From the NCBI RefSeq assembly GCF_900087055.1, contig NZ_LT575468.1:2147773-2211772 (forward strand): a stretch of 64,000 bases of DNA, in the 5' to 3' direction. The translations under genes and the position numbers were made by a program. This DNA is from Plesiomonas shigelloides. GTDB taxonomy: Bacteria > Pseudomonadota > Gammaproteobacteria > Enterobacterales > CAMTGL01. The notes below the pieces were generated by a model. The model made no database searches, was not told the DNA's origin, and was given only the letters and a program-made list of their open reading frames with translations. This document shows positions 27,657 to 37,001 of this stretch, piece after piece. Each line of letters begins with the position of its first letter. Position 1 is the stretch's first letter.

Positions 27657-27721
27657 AGTTCGCTCATACTGCGCGAGGGCTCTGTAGCCTAACCATCCAG
27701 CCGGCAACTCTCTCTTTTAGG

Positions 27722-28600
27722 CTATAAAAAACACGTTTGTAGATATTCACCAAGTGCGCGAACTTTAGGCACACCACGTCGCTCGACAGGATAAAGAAAG
27801 CACAATGTCTTCGACGGAATAACAAACTCTGACAGCAAACAACGCAGCGTTCCTCTCGCCAAATCTTGCTTTACCGATGATAGTGGCTGCAAACTGATCC
27901 CCGCCCCATGTAGTGTAGCTTCTTTTAATGCAGGCCAGCTATTTACCGTCAGACGGCTACGCGGATAATGCTGAAACTGTGCAGTCCCTTTTTGAAAATG
28001 CCAGCACTCAATACCAGACCAATTGCCATGCAAACACGCATGGGCTTTAAGATTATCAGGATGAAGCGGCGTGCCATAGTGGTCAAGATAAGACGGTGCA
28101 GCACACAAGCAAAACTGCTGCTCCACAAGAGGAAGAGAAATCAGGTGCGAGTCTGATTCAGTCGGAACACGAATAACAACGTCAAAACCTTCTTCCACCG
28201 CATCAATCTGACGATTAGACAAATATAGCTCTACACTGATATCGCGATATTGCTCTAAAAATGCGGTAAGCAAAGGCATTAACTGGTGCTGACCAAAACT
28301 CAACGGCGCGGCCAAGCGCAATTTTCCTCTCGGGGTTGCCATCAATGCCTGAGTCAGATTTTTAGTGCCTTCCACTTCCGCTAATAGCACCTTGCATCGC
28401 TCATAAAAAATCAGTCCCGCTTCGGTCATACTCTGCTGGCGCGTCGTCTTGCTCACTAAACGCGCCCCAATCCACGCCTCTAGCATACGAATATGGCGAC
28501 CAACCATCTGCGCACTCATACCGAGTCTGTCCGCCGCTGCCGCATAAGAGCCTTCATCCATGGCCAAAAGAAAAACTTCCATACTCCGTAATTTATCCAT
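27722..28600 (-). CDS. LysR-family transcriptional regulator
   Basis: Regulator of 292 residues with an N-terminal winged helix-turn-helix (MDKLRSMEVFLLAMDEGSYAAAADRLGMSAQMVGRHIRMLEAW) and a C-terminal effector-binding domain (AAPLSFGQHQLMPLL..., CLCAAPSYLDHYGTP). It is of the CrgA/DmlR-like subgroup by layout. ATG 28600 gives the standard LysR start; the frame extends 15 codons further but without support. It is divergent from the secreted metallo-hydrolase gene, with about 130 bases between, which is the classic layout for a LysR protein controlling its neighbour. The ligand is unknown. Confidence 0.93.
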   Translation of the reverse strand: MDKLRSMEVFLLAMDEGSYAAAADRLGMSAQMVGRHIRMLEAWIGARLVSKTTRQQSMTEAGLIFYERCKVLLAEVEGTKNLTQALMATPRGKLRLAAPLSFGQHQLMPLLTAFLEQYRDISVELYLSNRQIDAVEEGFDVVIRVPTESDSHLISLPLVEQQFCLCAAPSYLDHYGTPLHPDNLKAHACLHGNWSGIECWHFQKGTAQFQHYPRSRLTVNSWPALKEATLHGAGISLQPLSSVKQDLARGTLRCLLSEFVIPSKTLCFLYPVERRGVPKVRALGEYLQTCFL

Positions 28601-28727
28601 CTCTCCGCTCAATCCAATTCGAAACCATAAGGTTTTAATATACAAACCAAAGACACATTTATCACATTATATTTTTGAGTGACACTTCAGCTTTCTATTG
28701 CGGAGAGAGAAATAGCAGGAACACGTC

Positions 28728-29708
28728 ATGAAGAAATATTGGTGCAAAATCGTCGTCGGAACCGCCTTATCCTGTATAGCGACGATGGCTTGGGCAGAGC
28801 AACCACAGCCATCGGCAGACTCAACTTTCCGTGTTACCCTACTCGGTACAGGAACGCCGCAACCACAGGCTTACCGAGGCGGATATAGCACACTGGTTGA
28901 AGCCGGACAGCAAAAGCTCGTTTTCGATTTTGGACGCGATGCGGCGACACGACTGTGGCAAATGCATATCCCACTTGGTCAGGTGAATGCATTTTTTCTG
29001 ACTCATTTTCATTCTGATCACACCGTTGGCCTTGCCGACTTGTGGTTAACCGGCTGGCTACAGCCCCCTTATGGTAGACGGACACAACCCATGGCGCTGT
29101 ATGGTCCAAAGGGGATAGCGACTCTCGCCAGTGGGCTACAGCAGGCTTATGCCACAGACATCGGTATTCGTCATAAAGATGAAGGCACATCTTTAGACGG
29201 AGTGAAAATCGATGCCATAACCATTCAACCGGGTAAGGTATACGATAAAGATGGCGTTCAGGTGATCGCGTTTAATAATGACCATGGTGTGAATATCAAG
29301 CCGTCTTTTGGCTATAAGATCATCTATAAAGGCCATACGGTGGTCCTTTCTGGCGATACTCGGTATAGCCCTGAAGTCGTCAAACAAGCGCAGCATGCTG
29401 ACCTGCTTGTCCATTGTGTGTCGCTCACATCCGCAGAAGCACTGCGTGAGCATCCCGCCTATAAAGCGGTTGCAGGCCATCTGTCATCACCACAAGATGC
29501 TGCGCGCGTATTTGCGGAGTCAAAGCCCAAATTGGCCGTCTTTAGTCATATTGGGCTCAACGGCAATGTCTCAGAAAAGGATATCGCCAATATTGTTGAG
29601 CAGCGCTATTCAGGCCCATTTGTAATTGGTGAAGACCTCATGCATTTTGATATTCCAACACAGTCCTCCAACGGATCCATTGCTATTTGGAAAACGGCAG
29701 CACATTAA
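28728..29708 (+). CDS. Secreted metallo-beta-lactamase-fold hydrolase
   Basis: A 326-residue exported enzyme of the RNase Z/arylsulfatase-like branch of the metallo-beta-lactamase fold. It has a signal peptide (KIVVGTALSCIATMAWA), then LLGTGTPQPQAYRGGYSTLV typical of this branch. The zinc motif HFHSDH falls at residues 93-98, followed by later ligands in FNNDHGVN, LSGDTRYSP and VFSHIG. Export to the periplasm makes tRNA processing unlikely; relatives act on sulfate esters, phosphodiesters or lactones. The divergent LysR gene probably regulates it. Substrate unknown. Confidence 0.9.
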   Translation: MKKYWCKIVVGTALSCIATMAWAEQPQPSADSTFRVTLLGTGTPQPQAYRGGYSTLVEAGQQKLVFDFGRDAATRLWQMHIPLGQVNAFFLTHFHSDHTVGLADLWLTGWLQPPYGRRTQPMALYGPKGIATLASGLQQAYATDIGIRHKDEGTSLDGVKIDAITIQPGKVYDKDGVQVIAFNNDHGVNIKPSFGYKIIYKGHTVVLSGDTRYSPEVVKQAQHADLLVHCVSLTSAEALREHPAYKAVAGHLSSPQDAARVFAESKPKLAVFSHIGLNGNVSEKDIANIVEQRYSGPFVIGEDLMHFDIPTQSSNGSIAIWKTAAH

Positions 29709-29779
29709 TAGGCTCAATATGGCAGCGTCTATTGCTGCCATATTCGGCAAGTCGTAATGACATGGCGTTGAGCACGCAA

Positions 29780-30247
29780 TTACTCAACAGTGCGCTTTTC
29801 CATCAGAAAGTTGGTAAGCACTTGTCCGTTAATGGCGACCTGCTGCTCTTTGACGACGCGAAATCCAAAACGCTCAAAAAATAGCTTGGCTGTAATGCTG
29901 ACATGCGAGTAAAAGCGAGTAATACCTCGCTGATGGCCAACTGCCAAAATATGTGCCATCAATGCCCGGCCAACACCTTGCCGTTGGTGCTGAGAATGGC
30001 AAAAGAAATGATCAATGTACCCATCGTCCTGTAGATCAGCAAAACCGACTGCTTTTCCCTCTAGCTCCACGATAAAAGGGTGCATTGCATCAATACGTGT
30101 TTGCCAAACCTCCCGATCCAAACTGGCCGGAGCCCACGCACACAGTTGAGCTTGTGTATAGTCGGCGCTATTTACCGCATTAATAGTGTCATACTTCAGT
30201 TGCCACAAACTCTCCGCATCACTTGGCGTATACATACGTATTTTCAT
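29780..30247 (-). CDS. GNAT-family N-acetyltransferase
   Basis: A 155-residue acetyl-CoA-dependent acyltransferase. Motif A is QHQRQGVGRALMAHIL with the pyrophosphate loop QRQGVGRA, and motif B is VSITAKLFFERFGF. The N-terminal strand and helix (MKIRMYTPSDAESLWQLKYDTINAVNSADY) resemble YafP-type proteins. ATG 30247 fits the family start; a longer frame adds 11 residues without support. It converges with the hydrolase gene. The acceptor substrate cannot be inferred. Confidence 0.88.
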   Translation of the reverse strand: MKIRMYTPSDAESLWQLKYDTINAVNSADYTQAQLCAWAPASLDREVWQTRIDAMHPFIVELEGKAVGFADLQDDGYIDHFFCHSQHQRQGVGRALMAHILAVGHQRGITRFYSHVSITAKLFFERFGFRVVKEQQVAINGQVLTNFLMEKRTVE

Positions 30248-30343
30248 GACGCTCACCGCTCTCAATAATTTCAGCGACATAAGCCTTGCGGCGTTGATTT
30301 ACTCTGAACACTACCATTATCAAATTTTGATTATAAACTGATG

Positions 30344-30721
30344 CTAGCGGCACGTTGCGTTCCCTAACACCATTTCTACATGATGATGGCTATTGTAAGC
30401 TGAGGTAAGTTCGCCCACACAGGTCAGTGTTTTGCCCATCGATTGCTGTCTTAGCTTTTCATCATCGGAAAATTCAGCCAAGCTCAACTGAATACGTTGG
30501 ATACCGTCAGCATCCGGTTGGTATTCCATCTCTTCATCCCCGCCAGAGACACACACCGCCTGCGGTAATTTAAGCAGCAATACCGTCTCACTCGACTCAG
30601 CATCTTCCAGCGCAAATGTTTGACTATATAGAGTACCGCTAAACTCTGGGTTCGCATAAGAGATGCACTGACTAGCCCAACATCCCTGAGAAAATGCCAT
30701 TAACAATGCAATACGCTTCAT
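30344..30721 (-). CDS. Secreted DUF4431-like protein
   Basis: A 125-residue exported protein with signal peptide MKRIALLMAFSQGCWA. The body matches the pattern I associate with DUF4431: a strand ending LPQAVCVSGG, a Q-rich middle, GKTLTCVGELTSAYNSHHHVEMVLG at the C-terminus. Four mature cysteines (CISYA, AVCVSGG, LTCVGEL, ATCR) allow two disulfides. Function is unknown for the family. It is alone on its strand, with about 95 bases to the GNAT gene downstream. Confidence 0.8.
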   Translation of the reverse strand: MKRIALLMAFSQGCWASQCISYANPEFSGTLYSQTFALEDAESSETVLLLKLPQAVCVSGGDEEMEYQPDADGIQRIQLSLAEFSDDEKLRQQSMGKTLTCVGELTSAYNSHHHVEMVLGNATCR

Positions 30722-31245
30722 GTACGCCCTTGTTGAATTTTATACTTTCATTGACTGCATGCCATGATTAAACCGCAGTCATTGCCCAAAGCAAATAACT
30801 CACTTTAGCTAACATACTAAAGACAACGACATCAGACTTAACGTCATAGCCAACAATTACTGCTCAGCGCCGAATTCCATGCCGTATTTATTATTATGCT
30901 GATTTATTATTGAGTCAGCCTAAATAAGTTGATGTTGGGATAATTTCAGCTCATCTCACCATCACGGAGCATCACATTTATTTACAATCTAGCGGGGTAA
31001 ATCATTACATTGCTTAGTGAGTAACGCCCTGCTCTTCCGCTATAGTCTTAGAGCTATCGACATTTCTGTTGTATTTACTCTTCCTTTACTCCGCCAGCCT
31101 TTGGGCTGGTCTTTTTTTCGCACCAAGCATGCAGCAGAAAATGCGCAGAGTATAAACAGCAGCATTCATAGTCTTAATTCATATCAGCCGCTAGGTTACG
31201 ATATGTTAATCTCAAAAATATCTTGGATAACACCGAACTGCCATT
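30722..31245. other. 524-bp gap with an orphan terminator
   Basis: No protein gene with a usable start was found. AT-rich. A strong plus-strand terminator at 31094-31118 has no gene before it, so a small RNA may end there. A TATAGT box lies at 31041-31046, but no matching -35 element stands at the usual distance. Confidence 0.55.
31094..31118 (+). terminator. Strong intrinsic terminator with no upstream gene
   Basis: CCAGCC-TTTG-GGCTGG followed by TCTTTTTTT. The only plus-strand gene nearby is cybB, which starts 128 bases downstream, so the hairpin must end something else or attenuate cybB. Confidence 0.85.
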
Positions 31246-31779
31246 ATGACTCGTTTTAGTAAATCTCAAATTGCGCTGCACTGGCTGACCTTACTGCTGA
31301 TCTTACTTGCTTATCTCTCAATTGAGTTTCGTGGGGTGTTTGTAAAAAACTCACCGGCCTATTTACTGATGCGCGAAATCCACTATAACTGCGGCGTGCT
31401 AGTCTGGGCGCTAATGCTAGTACGCGTCGTATTGCGCCATTTACTGCCCGATCCTGCTATCATCCCCACCCCACCACGCTGGCAACATCTGGCTGCGAAG
31501 TTGATGTATCTGGCCCTTTACCTATGGTTTATCGCCCTGCCGGTCCTTGGTGTATTGCTGATGGCCTATGGGGATAAGAGCTGGTCTTTCCTCGGCTTTC
31601 CGATTACGCCGTGGGTCACGCCTGATCCGGCCACAAAATCATTGCTCAAGGAATGGCATGAAACATTGGCCAATATTGGCTATGCACTCATCGCGCTGCA
31701 TGCTACGGCTGCGCTCTATCATCATTACATCATCAAAGATAATGCCTTACTGCTCATGATGCCGAAAAAGAAATCATAA
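31246..31779 (+). CDS. cybB: Cytochrome b561, superoxide oxidase type
   Basis: Four-helix inner-membrane diheme protein. The E. coli member transfers electrons from superoxide to ubiquinone. The 177 residues show helix I with QIALHWLTLLLILLAYLS (heme-ligand His), helix II with MREIHYNCGVLVWALMLVRVV (His), helix III LMYLALYLWFIALPVLGVLLM, and helix IV EWHETLANIGYALIALHATAALYHHY with two more ligand histidines. The fold family is cytochrome b561 (Ni-Fe hydrogenase B type). The orphan terminator upstream hints at control of the 5' leader. Confidence 0.92.
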   Translation: MTRFSKSQIALHWLTLLLILLAYLSIEFRGVFVKNSPAYLLMREIHYNCGVLVWALMLVRVVLRHLLPDPAIIPTPPRWQHLAAKLMYLALYLWFIALPVLGVLLMAYGDKSWSFLGFPITPWVTPDPATKSLLKEWHETLANIGYALIALHATAALYHHYIIKDNALLLMMPKKKS

Positions 31780-31852
31780 GGTAGGGAAATGGCGGAGGGC
31801 TGCAATACACTCTGCGCACAATACCAGTCGACATACGCTAAAAACCTAAAAC

Positions 31853-31876
31853 AAAGCCCGCCGATTGGCGGGCTTT
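31853..31876. terminator. Bidirectional terminator, cybB / yciH
   Basis: AAAGCCCGCC-GATT-GGCGGGCTTT, a perfect 10-bp palindrome with A/T flanks, between the convergent cybB and yciH genes. Confidence 0.92.
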
Positions 31877-31953
31877 ACTCTTATTACTGCAATACACACT
31901 GAAATCGCGTTTCAGCCTCTTATCGCTGCATCACAATGGCATGCGGTTAAGCA

Positions 31954-32277
31954 TCAGCCACCGGCCAATTTCACCTTCATGCCTTTGGCTTCCAGCAGCT
32001 GTTTGATCAGATCCCGCTTATCGCCTTGGATTTCAATCACTCCGTCTTTCAACGTACCGCCACAGCCGCACTTTTTCTTTAACTCAGCAACCAGTTTGGA
32101 CAGCTCGGCATCCGGCAAATCAACTCCCGTAATCACGCATACGCCTTTACCTTTACGGCCACTGGTTTGGCGCTGAATACGTACCACCCCATCCCCTTTC
32201 GGGCGGCTAACCACGGGAGCCTCTTCTTTAATTCGCCCCGTTTCGGTCGAATACACCAGACGAGAATTATCATTCAT
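31954..32277 (-). CDS. yciH: SUI1/eIF1-like translation factor YciH
   Basis: A 107-residue bacterial homologue of eukaryotic eIF1. The SUI1 fold is recognisable through RKGKGVCVITGVDLPDAELSKLVAELKKKCGCGGTLKDGVIEIQGD, including the CGCGG turn. In E. coli it influences start-site fidelity, but it is not essential. It is 41 bases after pyrF on the same strand, matching the conserved pyrF-yciH pair, and ends at a shared terminator. Confidence 0.95.
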   Translation of the reverse strand: MNDNSRLVYSTETGRIKEEAPVVSRPKGDGVVRIQRQTSGRKGKGVCVITGVDLPDAELSKLVAELKKKCGCGGTLKDGVIEIQGDKRDLIKQLLEAKGMKVKLAGG

Positions 32278-32318
32278 ACTTCAGTTGCTCCTGTCCGGAT
32301 AGCAAAAACAAAGCGCTA

Positions 32319-33026
32319 TTATGCCAGAGACAGACGGATATTCCGCAATGTCTGTGCCGGATCTGCAGATTGAGTAACCGGACGACCAATCACCATATAA
32401 TCTACGCCAGCAGCCACCGCCTGTTTCGGAGTCATGATCCGGCGCTGATCGCCAACGTCACTGCCTTCCGGGCGGATCCCTGGGGTGATCAGTTTAAACT
32501 CTTGGCCACATGTGGCTTTAAGCAGACTGGCTTCATGTGCCGAGCACACCACCCCATCAAGACCGGCGCGCGCCGTCAATTGTGCCAAACGCTGCACGTG
32601 CTCTGCAGGCGACACTGAAATCCCAATACCCGCCAGATCCGAGGCTTCCATGCTCGTCAATACCGTGACAGCAATCAGCAGTGGCGCATCTTTGCCATAA
32701 GGCTGCAACGCTTCGCGCGCCGCCACCATCATGCGCTCGCCACCACTGGCGTGCACATTGACCATCCACACCCCCAGCTCTGCTGCCGCGGCAACGGCAT
32801 GTGCACAGGTGTTCGGAATGTCATGAAACTTCAGGTCCAAGAACACATCAAAGCCACGCTGCTGCAGCGCACGCACGAAGTCCGGACCAAACAAGGTAAA
32901 CATCTCTTTACCGACTTTCAGGCGGCAATCGTTCGGATCGATACGGTCGACAAATGCCAACGCTGCATTTTGATCCGCATAATCCAGAGCCACAATAATG
33001 TTTTTTTCAGTCACATCGGAGAGCAT
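32319..33026 (-). CDS. pyrF: Orotidine 5'-phosphate decarboxylase
   Basis: Last step of de novo UMP synthesis: removal of CO2 from OMP in the cytoplasm. The 235-residue TIM barrel carries the catalytic DxKxxD motif ([12 protein letters not shown]) near residues 63-74. Also present are VALDYAD at the N-terminus, [10 protein letters not shown], and the phosphate-gripping C-terminal part ([29 protein letters not shown]). Full length for the family. Second in the order lapA-lapB-pyrF-yciH seen in many gammaproteobacteria; a terminator after lapB separates it from lapB here. Confidence 0.97.
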   Translation of the reverse strand: MLSDVTEKNIIVALDYADQNAALAFVDRIDPNDCRLKVGKEMFTLFGPDFVRALQQRGFDVFLDLKFHDIPNTCAHAVAAAAELGVWMVNVHASGGERMMVAAREALQPYGKDAPLLIAVTVLTSMEASDLAGIGISVSPAEHVQRLAQLTARAGLDGVVCSAHEASLLKATCGQEFKLITPGIRPEGSDVGDQRRIMTPKQAVAAGVDYMVIGRPVTQSADPAQTLRNIRLSLA

Positions 33027-33091
33027 GTCTTATCCTTTTTCCCATCAATCACACTAGCAAGCCCTGCGTATACCGTGCTCAGTAGACGCAG

Positions 33092-33123
33092 ATAAAAAAA
33101 CAGCAGCCCATACAGGCTGCTGT
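33092..33123 (-). terminator. Terminator downstream of lapB
   Basis: On the minus strand, ACAGCAGCC and GGCTGCTGT pair around TGTATG, followed by TTTTTTTATC. It lies 58 bases after lapB. Confidence 0.9.
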
Positions 33124-33180
33124 AAATAAAAATAACGACCGGCCAGCATATGACCGGACATGCGATAAGCGTGAACGCAC

Positions 33181-34350
33181 TTACTCACCATCCAACCCTC
33201 GGATTGGTTTCACAGTCGCCCAACTGCGACAAGATGGACAGTGCCAATACAGTGCATGCGAGGTAAAACCACACTTACGGCAACGGTAGCGCGGTTTAGT
33301 GCTAATTTGTTCGGCCACCATCCGCTGCAACGACGACAAGCTCTCTTTAGCTCGGCCATCTTCAGCCTCAGCCAAGTGATACTGCATCAGACGATGGAAT
33401 AAACGCATCGTTGGATGGCGCATCAACTCACGGTTGATATAGGTTTGAGCAACCTCAAGGCCTTCTTTTTGCTCTAGCATGTCGGCCAACATCAACTCGG
33501 CCATCGCACCGGCATTGGCATCAGTACAGCGCATTAAGAAACTTTGCAGCAGATCTGGTCGGTCAATGGCCTGATAACACTCTTTCAGCATGGGCAGCGC
33601 TTCGGGGATAAAATCGATATCCTGCTCCAAAATGCGCTCTAGCTCATTGGCTGCTTTTTGCCATTGCTCGCTCGACATCCACAACCGCCCCAGCATCAAA
33701 GAGACGCGGGCACAATTACGATCGGCTTGGCCGGCTTTTTTCAGCAGCGCAAAGGCTTTATCGCAATCATTGTCGGCCATCGCCTGCAGCGTCAGCTCAC
33801 AATAAAAATGGGCAATATCGGTATTAAGGCGCGTTTTACCCAGCTTAATCAGTTTTTCGGCTACGGTAATGGCTTTCGCCCATTCACGGGTAGCCTGATA
33901 GATAGTCAGCAGCTGCTGCAGCGCTGACTCACGAAAATCCGGTTCGTCCACCAACTGACTGAACATATCTTCAGCGCGGTCATATAAGCCAGCCGCCAGA
34001 TAGTCCTTACCCAACTGCTGCATCGCCAGCAAACGTTGGTCGAAAGTCAACGTGGCATTTTCCACCAAGGCTTGGTGAATACGAATAGCTCGGTCAACTT
34101 CACCGCGCGAGCGAAACAGATTACCGAGTGTGAGGTGTGCTTCTACCGTACCACTGTCTTCCTTGAGCATATCAAGAAACAGATCAACGGCTTTATCCTG
34201 CTGATTGGAAAGCAGGAAGTTAACGCCGGCAACATACTCGCGCGAAAGACGGTTAACTTCCTGTTGTTCATCTTGCCGAGCACTTCTGCGCCCCATATAC
34301 CAGCCATAGGCAGCGGCTATTGGCAGCAACAGAAACAACAGCTCAAGCAT
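33181..34350 (-). CDS. lapB: Lipopolysaccharide assembly protein LapB (YciM)
   Basis: Inner-membrane-anchored TPR protein that, in E. coli, directs FtsH to degrade LpxC and so controls LPS amount. The 389-residue product has an N-terminal membrane helix (MLELLFLLLPIAAAYGWYMG) and about nine TPR-like repeats (AHLTLGNLFRSRGEVDRAI...). It ends in a rubredoxin-like metal site CRKCGF...CPSC essential in E. coli. Its start overlaps the lapA stop by one base. Operon lapAB. Confidence 0.96.
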   Translation of the reverse strand: MLELLFLLLPIAAAYGWYMGRRSARQDEQQEVNRLSREYVAGVNFLLSNQQDKAVDLFLDMLKEDSGTVEAHLTLGNLFRSRGEVDRAIRIHQALVENATLTFDQRLLAMQQLGKDYLAAGLYDRAEDMFSQLVDEPDFRESALQQLLTIYQATREWAKAITVAEKLIKLGKTRLNTDIAHFYCELTLQAMADNDCDKAFALLKKAGQADRNCARVSLMLGRLWMSSEQWQKAANELERILEQDIDFIPEALPMLKECYQAIDRPDLLQSFLMRCTDANAGAMAELMLADMLEQKEGLEVAQTYINRELMRHPTMRLFHRLMQYHLAEAEDGRAKESLSSLQRMVAEQISTKPRYRCRKCGFTSHALYWHCPSCRSWATVKPIRGLDGE

Positions 34351-34664
34351 TACTTGTCCTTATGTTCTGGCTCGGTCGTCGCCACAGTGGTGGAAGCAGC
34401 TTGCTGATCCAACTGTTGTTGCTGACGTTTAATCTGACGATGAGCACGGCTGAGGTTAAAACGTACACGGATATAAAACAGGCCGCAAATGATCCAGCCC
34501 AGAACAAAACCGGTGCCAAATAGCATAGCCAATAAGGAAGAAAGGCGGAACTGTCCTTCAGCCAATAAATAGTTAAAAGTCACCAGTTCTTCATTTTGGG
34601 CACCCAGTGTGACCCCTATGATGAAGACAACCAGCGCAGCTAAAAAACCTAAGAGATATTTCAC
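34350..34664 (-). CDS. lapA: Lipopolysaccharide assembly protein LapA (YciS)
   Basis: A 104-residue inner-membrane protein of the DUF1049 family that works with LapB. It has two hydrophobic helices (YLLGFLAALVVFIIGVTLGA and LSSLLAMLFGTGFVLGWIICGLFYI), then a basic coiled-coil tail (RAHRQIKRQQQQLDQQAAS). The stop TAA overlaps the lapB ATG (TAATG). It is about 160 bases after ihfB, with the ihfB terminator near 34790 in between, so lapAB should have its own promoter at 34665-34780. Confidence 0.95.
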   Translation of the reverse strand: MKYLLGFLAALVVFIIGVTLGAQNEELVTFNYLLAEGQFRLSSLLAMLFGTGFVLGWIICGLFYIRVRFNLSRAHRQIKRQQQQLDQQAASTTVATTEPEHKDK

Positions 34665-34778
34665 ATCAGTATCCTCTGTGCGGTCACAAATTCATGTGAA
34701 TTATGCCAAAAAATAGGGTATCACAGCCACTGCGCGATATCGCGCATGATCTCAAAAATACACCTTTCGCACAAAAGA

Positions 34779-34804
34779 AAACGGCATCCCGAAGGATGCC
34801 GTTT
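34779..34804. terminator. Terminator downstream of ihfB
   Basis: AAACGGCATCC-CGAA-GGATGCCGTTT, an 11-bp stem with a GNRA-like loop, followed by TCTTTT on the minus strand. It ends ihfB. Confidence 0.92.
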
Positions 34805-34825
34805 ATTATTTATCCGTATTGCGCC

Positions 34826-35113
34826 TTACTGAGCGTAAATATTAACCCGCTCACGTAATTCTTTGCCGGGTTTAAAGTGCGGAACCTGTTTACCTTCGAG
34901 TTCAACTTTCTCTCCGGTTTTCGGGTTACGCCCGACACGCGGCGCGCGATAGTGCAGCGAGAAACTGCCAAAGCCACGGATTTCGATACGTTCGCCGTTA
35001 GCGAGTGTATCACCCATATGATCCAACATCTCTTTGATCGCATCCTCAACCACTTTGGCAGAAAGATGAGATTGCTGAGTAGTAAGTCTTTCAATTAATT
35101 CAGACTTCGTCAT
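34826..35113 (-). CDS. ihfB: Integration host factor subunit beta
   Basis: DNA-bending nucleoid protein; pairs with IhfA. The 95 residues match IhfB almost exactly: [50 protein letters not shown] with the DNA-intercalating Pro in the arm, and [14 protein letters not shown]. It follows rpsA by 67 bases, the standard rpsA-ihfB order. A perfect palindrome lies between them. Good ribosome site (GGAGGG) upstream of ATG 35113. Confidence 0.97.
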   Translation of the reverse strand: MTKSELIERLTTQQSHLSAKVVEDAIKEMLDHMGDTLANGERIEIRGFGSFSLHYRAPRVGRNPKTGEKVELEGKQVPHFKPGKELRERVNIYAQ

Positions 35114-35146
35114 AGGCCCTCCGAGGGTGGCTTATTCGCTTTACCA

Positions 35147-35170
35147 TCAGGCGGTCAGCTGACCGCCTGA
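35147..35170. terminator. 24-bp perfect palindrome between rpsA and ihfB
   Basis: TCAGGCGGTCAG followed by its reverse complement. It lies 11 bases after the rpsA stop and has no T-run. It could pause or partially terminate transcription, or protect the rpsA mRNA 3' end while ihfB is still read. Confidence 0.6.
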
Positions 35171-35180
35171 GTACGGTTAA

Positions 35181-36851
35181 TTATTCGCCTTTAGCTGCTT
35201 TGAATGCTTCAGCCATAGCGTTACCGAACGCAGCATCATCTTGCTTGTTCAGAGTAGCCATTGCTTCGCTTTCTTCAGCCTGGTCTTTAGCGCGAACAGA
35301 CAGGTTTACAACGCGGTTCTTACGGTCAACACCGGTGAACTTCGCTTCAACTTCGTCGCCAACGCTCAGAACCAGAGTAGCGTCTTCTACGCGGTCACGA
35401 GATGCTTCAGAAGCACGCAGGTAGCCTTCAACGCCGTCAGTCAGTTCAACAGTAGCGCCTTTTGCATCAACTGCAGTTACTTTACCAGTAACGATAGCAC
35501 CTTTCTTGTAAACAGACATGAAGTTGTTGAACGGATCTTCTTCCAGTTGCTTAACGCCCAGAGAGATACGCTCGCGCTCTGCATCAACTTGCAGAACTAC
35601 GGCTGCGATTTCGTCGCCTTTCTTGAATTCACGAACTGCTTCTTCGCCTGCTACGTTCCAGGAGATGTCAGACAGGTGAACCAGGCCGTCGATGCCGCCT
35701 TCCAGACCGATGAAGATACCGAAGTCAGTGATTGACTTGATCTTACCTTCTACGCGATCGCCCTTAGCGTGGGTTTCTGCGAACAGCTGCCATGGGTTAG
35801 ATTTGCACTGCTTCAGACCCAGGGAGATACGACGACGCTCTTCGTCGATGTCCAGAACCATAACTTCAACAACATCACCCACGTTAACAACTTTAGATGG
35901 GTGGATGTTCTTGTTGGTCCAATCCATTTCGGATACGTGTACCAGACCTTCAACGCCTTCTTCGATTTCTACGAAGCAGCCGTAATCAGTCAGGTTGGTC
36001 ACACGACCAGTCAGGCGAGTACCTTCTGGGTAACGCTTAGCAATAGCTACCCATGGATCTTCACCCAGCTGCTTCAGGCCCAGAGAAACACGAGTACGCT
36101 CGCGGTCGAACTTCAGCACTTTAACAGTGATTTCGTCGCCAACGTTCACGATTTCGCTTGGATGCTTAACGCGCTTCCACGCCATATCAGTGATGTGCAG
36201 CAGGCCGTCAACACCGCCCAGATCAACGAATGCACCGTAGTCAGTCAGGTTCTTAACGATACCCTTAACTTCCATGCCTTCTTGCAGGTTTTCCAGCAGC
36301 TGATCGCGCTCTTGGCTGTTTTCAGATTCGATAACGGCACGGCGAGAAACAACAACGTTGTTACGCTTCTGGTCCAGCTTGATTACTTTGAACTCAAGCT
36401 CTTTGTATTCCAGGTGAGTAGTGTCACGAACTGGACGAACGTCTACCAGAGAACCTGGCAGGAACGCACGGATACCGTTCAGTTCTACAGTGAAACCACC
36501 TTTCACCTTGCCGTTGATCACACCGATAACGGTAGCAGCTTCTTCGTATGCTTTTTCCAGCATCAGCCAAGCTTCGTGGCGCTTAGCTTTCTCACGAGAC
36601 AGCTGAGTTTCACCGAAGCCGTCTTCTACTGCGTCCAGTGCTACGTCAACTTCGTCACCGACGTTGATTTCCAGCTCACCCTGGGCGTTCTTGAACTGTT
36701 CTGCTGGAATAGCAGATTCTGACTTCAGGCCAGCATCAACCAGAACGATGCCGTTCTGAATAGCGATAACAGTACCACGAACGATAGAACCTGGACGAGT
36801 TTCCAGTTCTTTCAGGGACTCTTCAAAGAGTTGAGCAAAAGATTCAGTCAT
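35181..36851 (-). CDS. rpsA: 30S ribosomal protein S1
   Basis: The largest ribosomal protein; recruits mRNA to the 30S subunit. 556 residues (E. coli 557). Six S1 OB-fold repeats can be seen, each with a pattern like G.V....DYGAFV.L.G..GL.H.S (for example [21 protein letters not shown] and [22 protein letters not shown]). The first two bind the ribosome, the rest RNA. Strong codon preference fits high expression. Part of cmk-rpsA-ihfB. In E. coli the leader mRNA mediates S1 autoregulation; the 150-bp gap upstream would house such a leader. Confidence 0.98.
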   Translation of the reverse strand: MTESFAQLFEESLKELETRPGSIVRGTVIAIQNGIVLVDAGLKSESAIPAEQFKNAQGELEINVGDEVDVALDAVEDGFGETQLSREKAKRHEAWLMLEKAYEEAATVIGVINGKVKGGFTVELNGIRAFLPGSLVDVRPVRDTTHLEYKELEFKVIKLDQKRNNVVVSRRAVIESENSQERDQLLENLQEGMEVKGIVKNLTDYGAFVDLGGVDGLLHITDMAWKRVKHPSEIVNVGDEITVKVLKFDRERTRVSLGLKQLGEDPWVAIAKRYPEGTRLTGRVTNLTDYGCFVEIEEGVEGLVHVSEMDWTNKNIHPSKVVNVGDVVEVMVLDIDEERRRISLGLKQCKSNPWQLFAETHAKGDRVEGKIKSITDFGIFIGLEGGIDGLVHLSDISWNVAGEEAVREFKKGDEIAAVVLQVDAERERISLGVKQLEEDPFNNFMSVYKKGAIVTGKVTAVDAKGATVELTDGVEGYLRASEASRDRVEDATLVLSVGDEVEAKFTGVDRKNRVVNLSVRAKDQAEESEAMATLNKQDDAAFGNAMAEAFKAAKGE

Positions 36852-37001
36852 GTTTATTAATCTTCACTAATGAAAGATAACTACCATCTAGCATCCGGCT
36901 AAATGGGGTTGCTTCAAAATAGCTCGCCGCATCCATGCAGTTTGCTTCTGTATCTAGCCAATAATAACAAAAAAATGCGGCGCGATGCCAAAGATTCTGC
37001 C

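Noticed and set aside
35769..36722. 317-codon plus-strand frame opposite rpsA
   Set aside because: Antisense shadow of the biased codon usage in rpsA; no family features.
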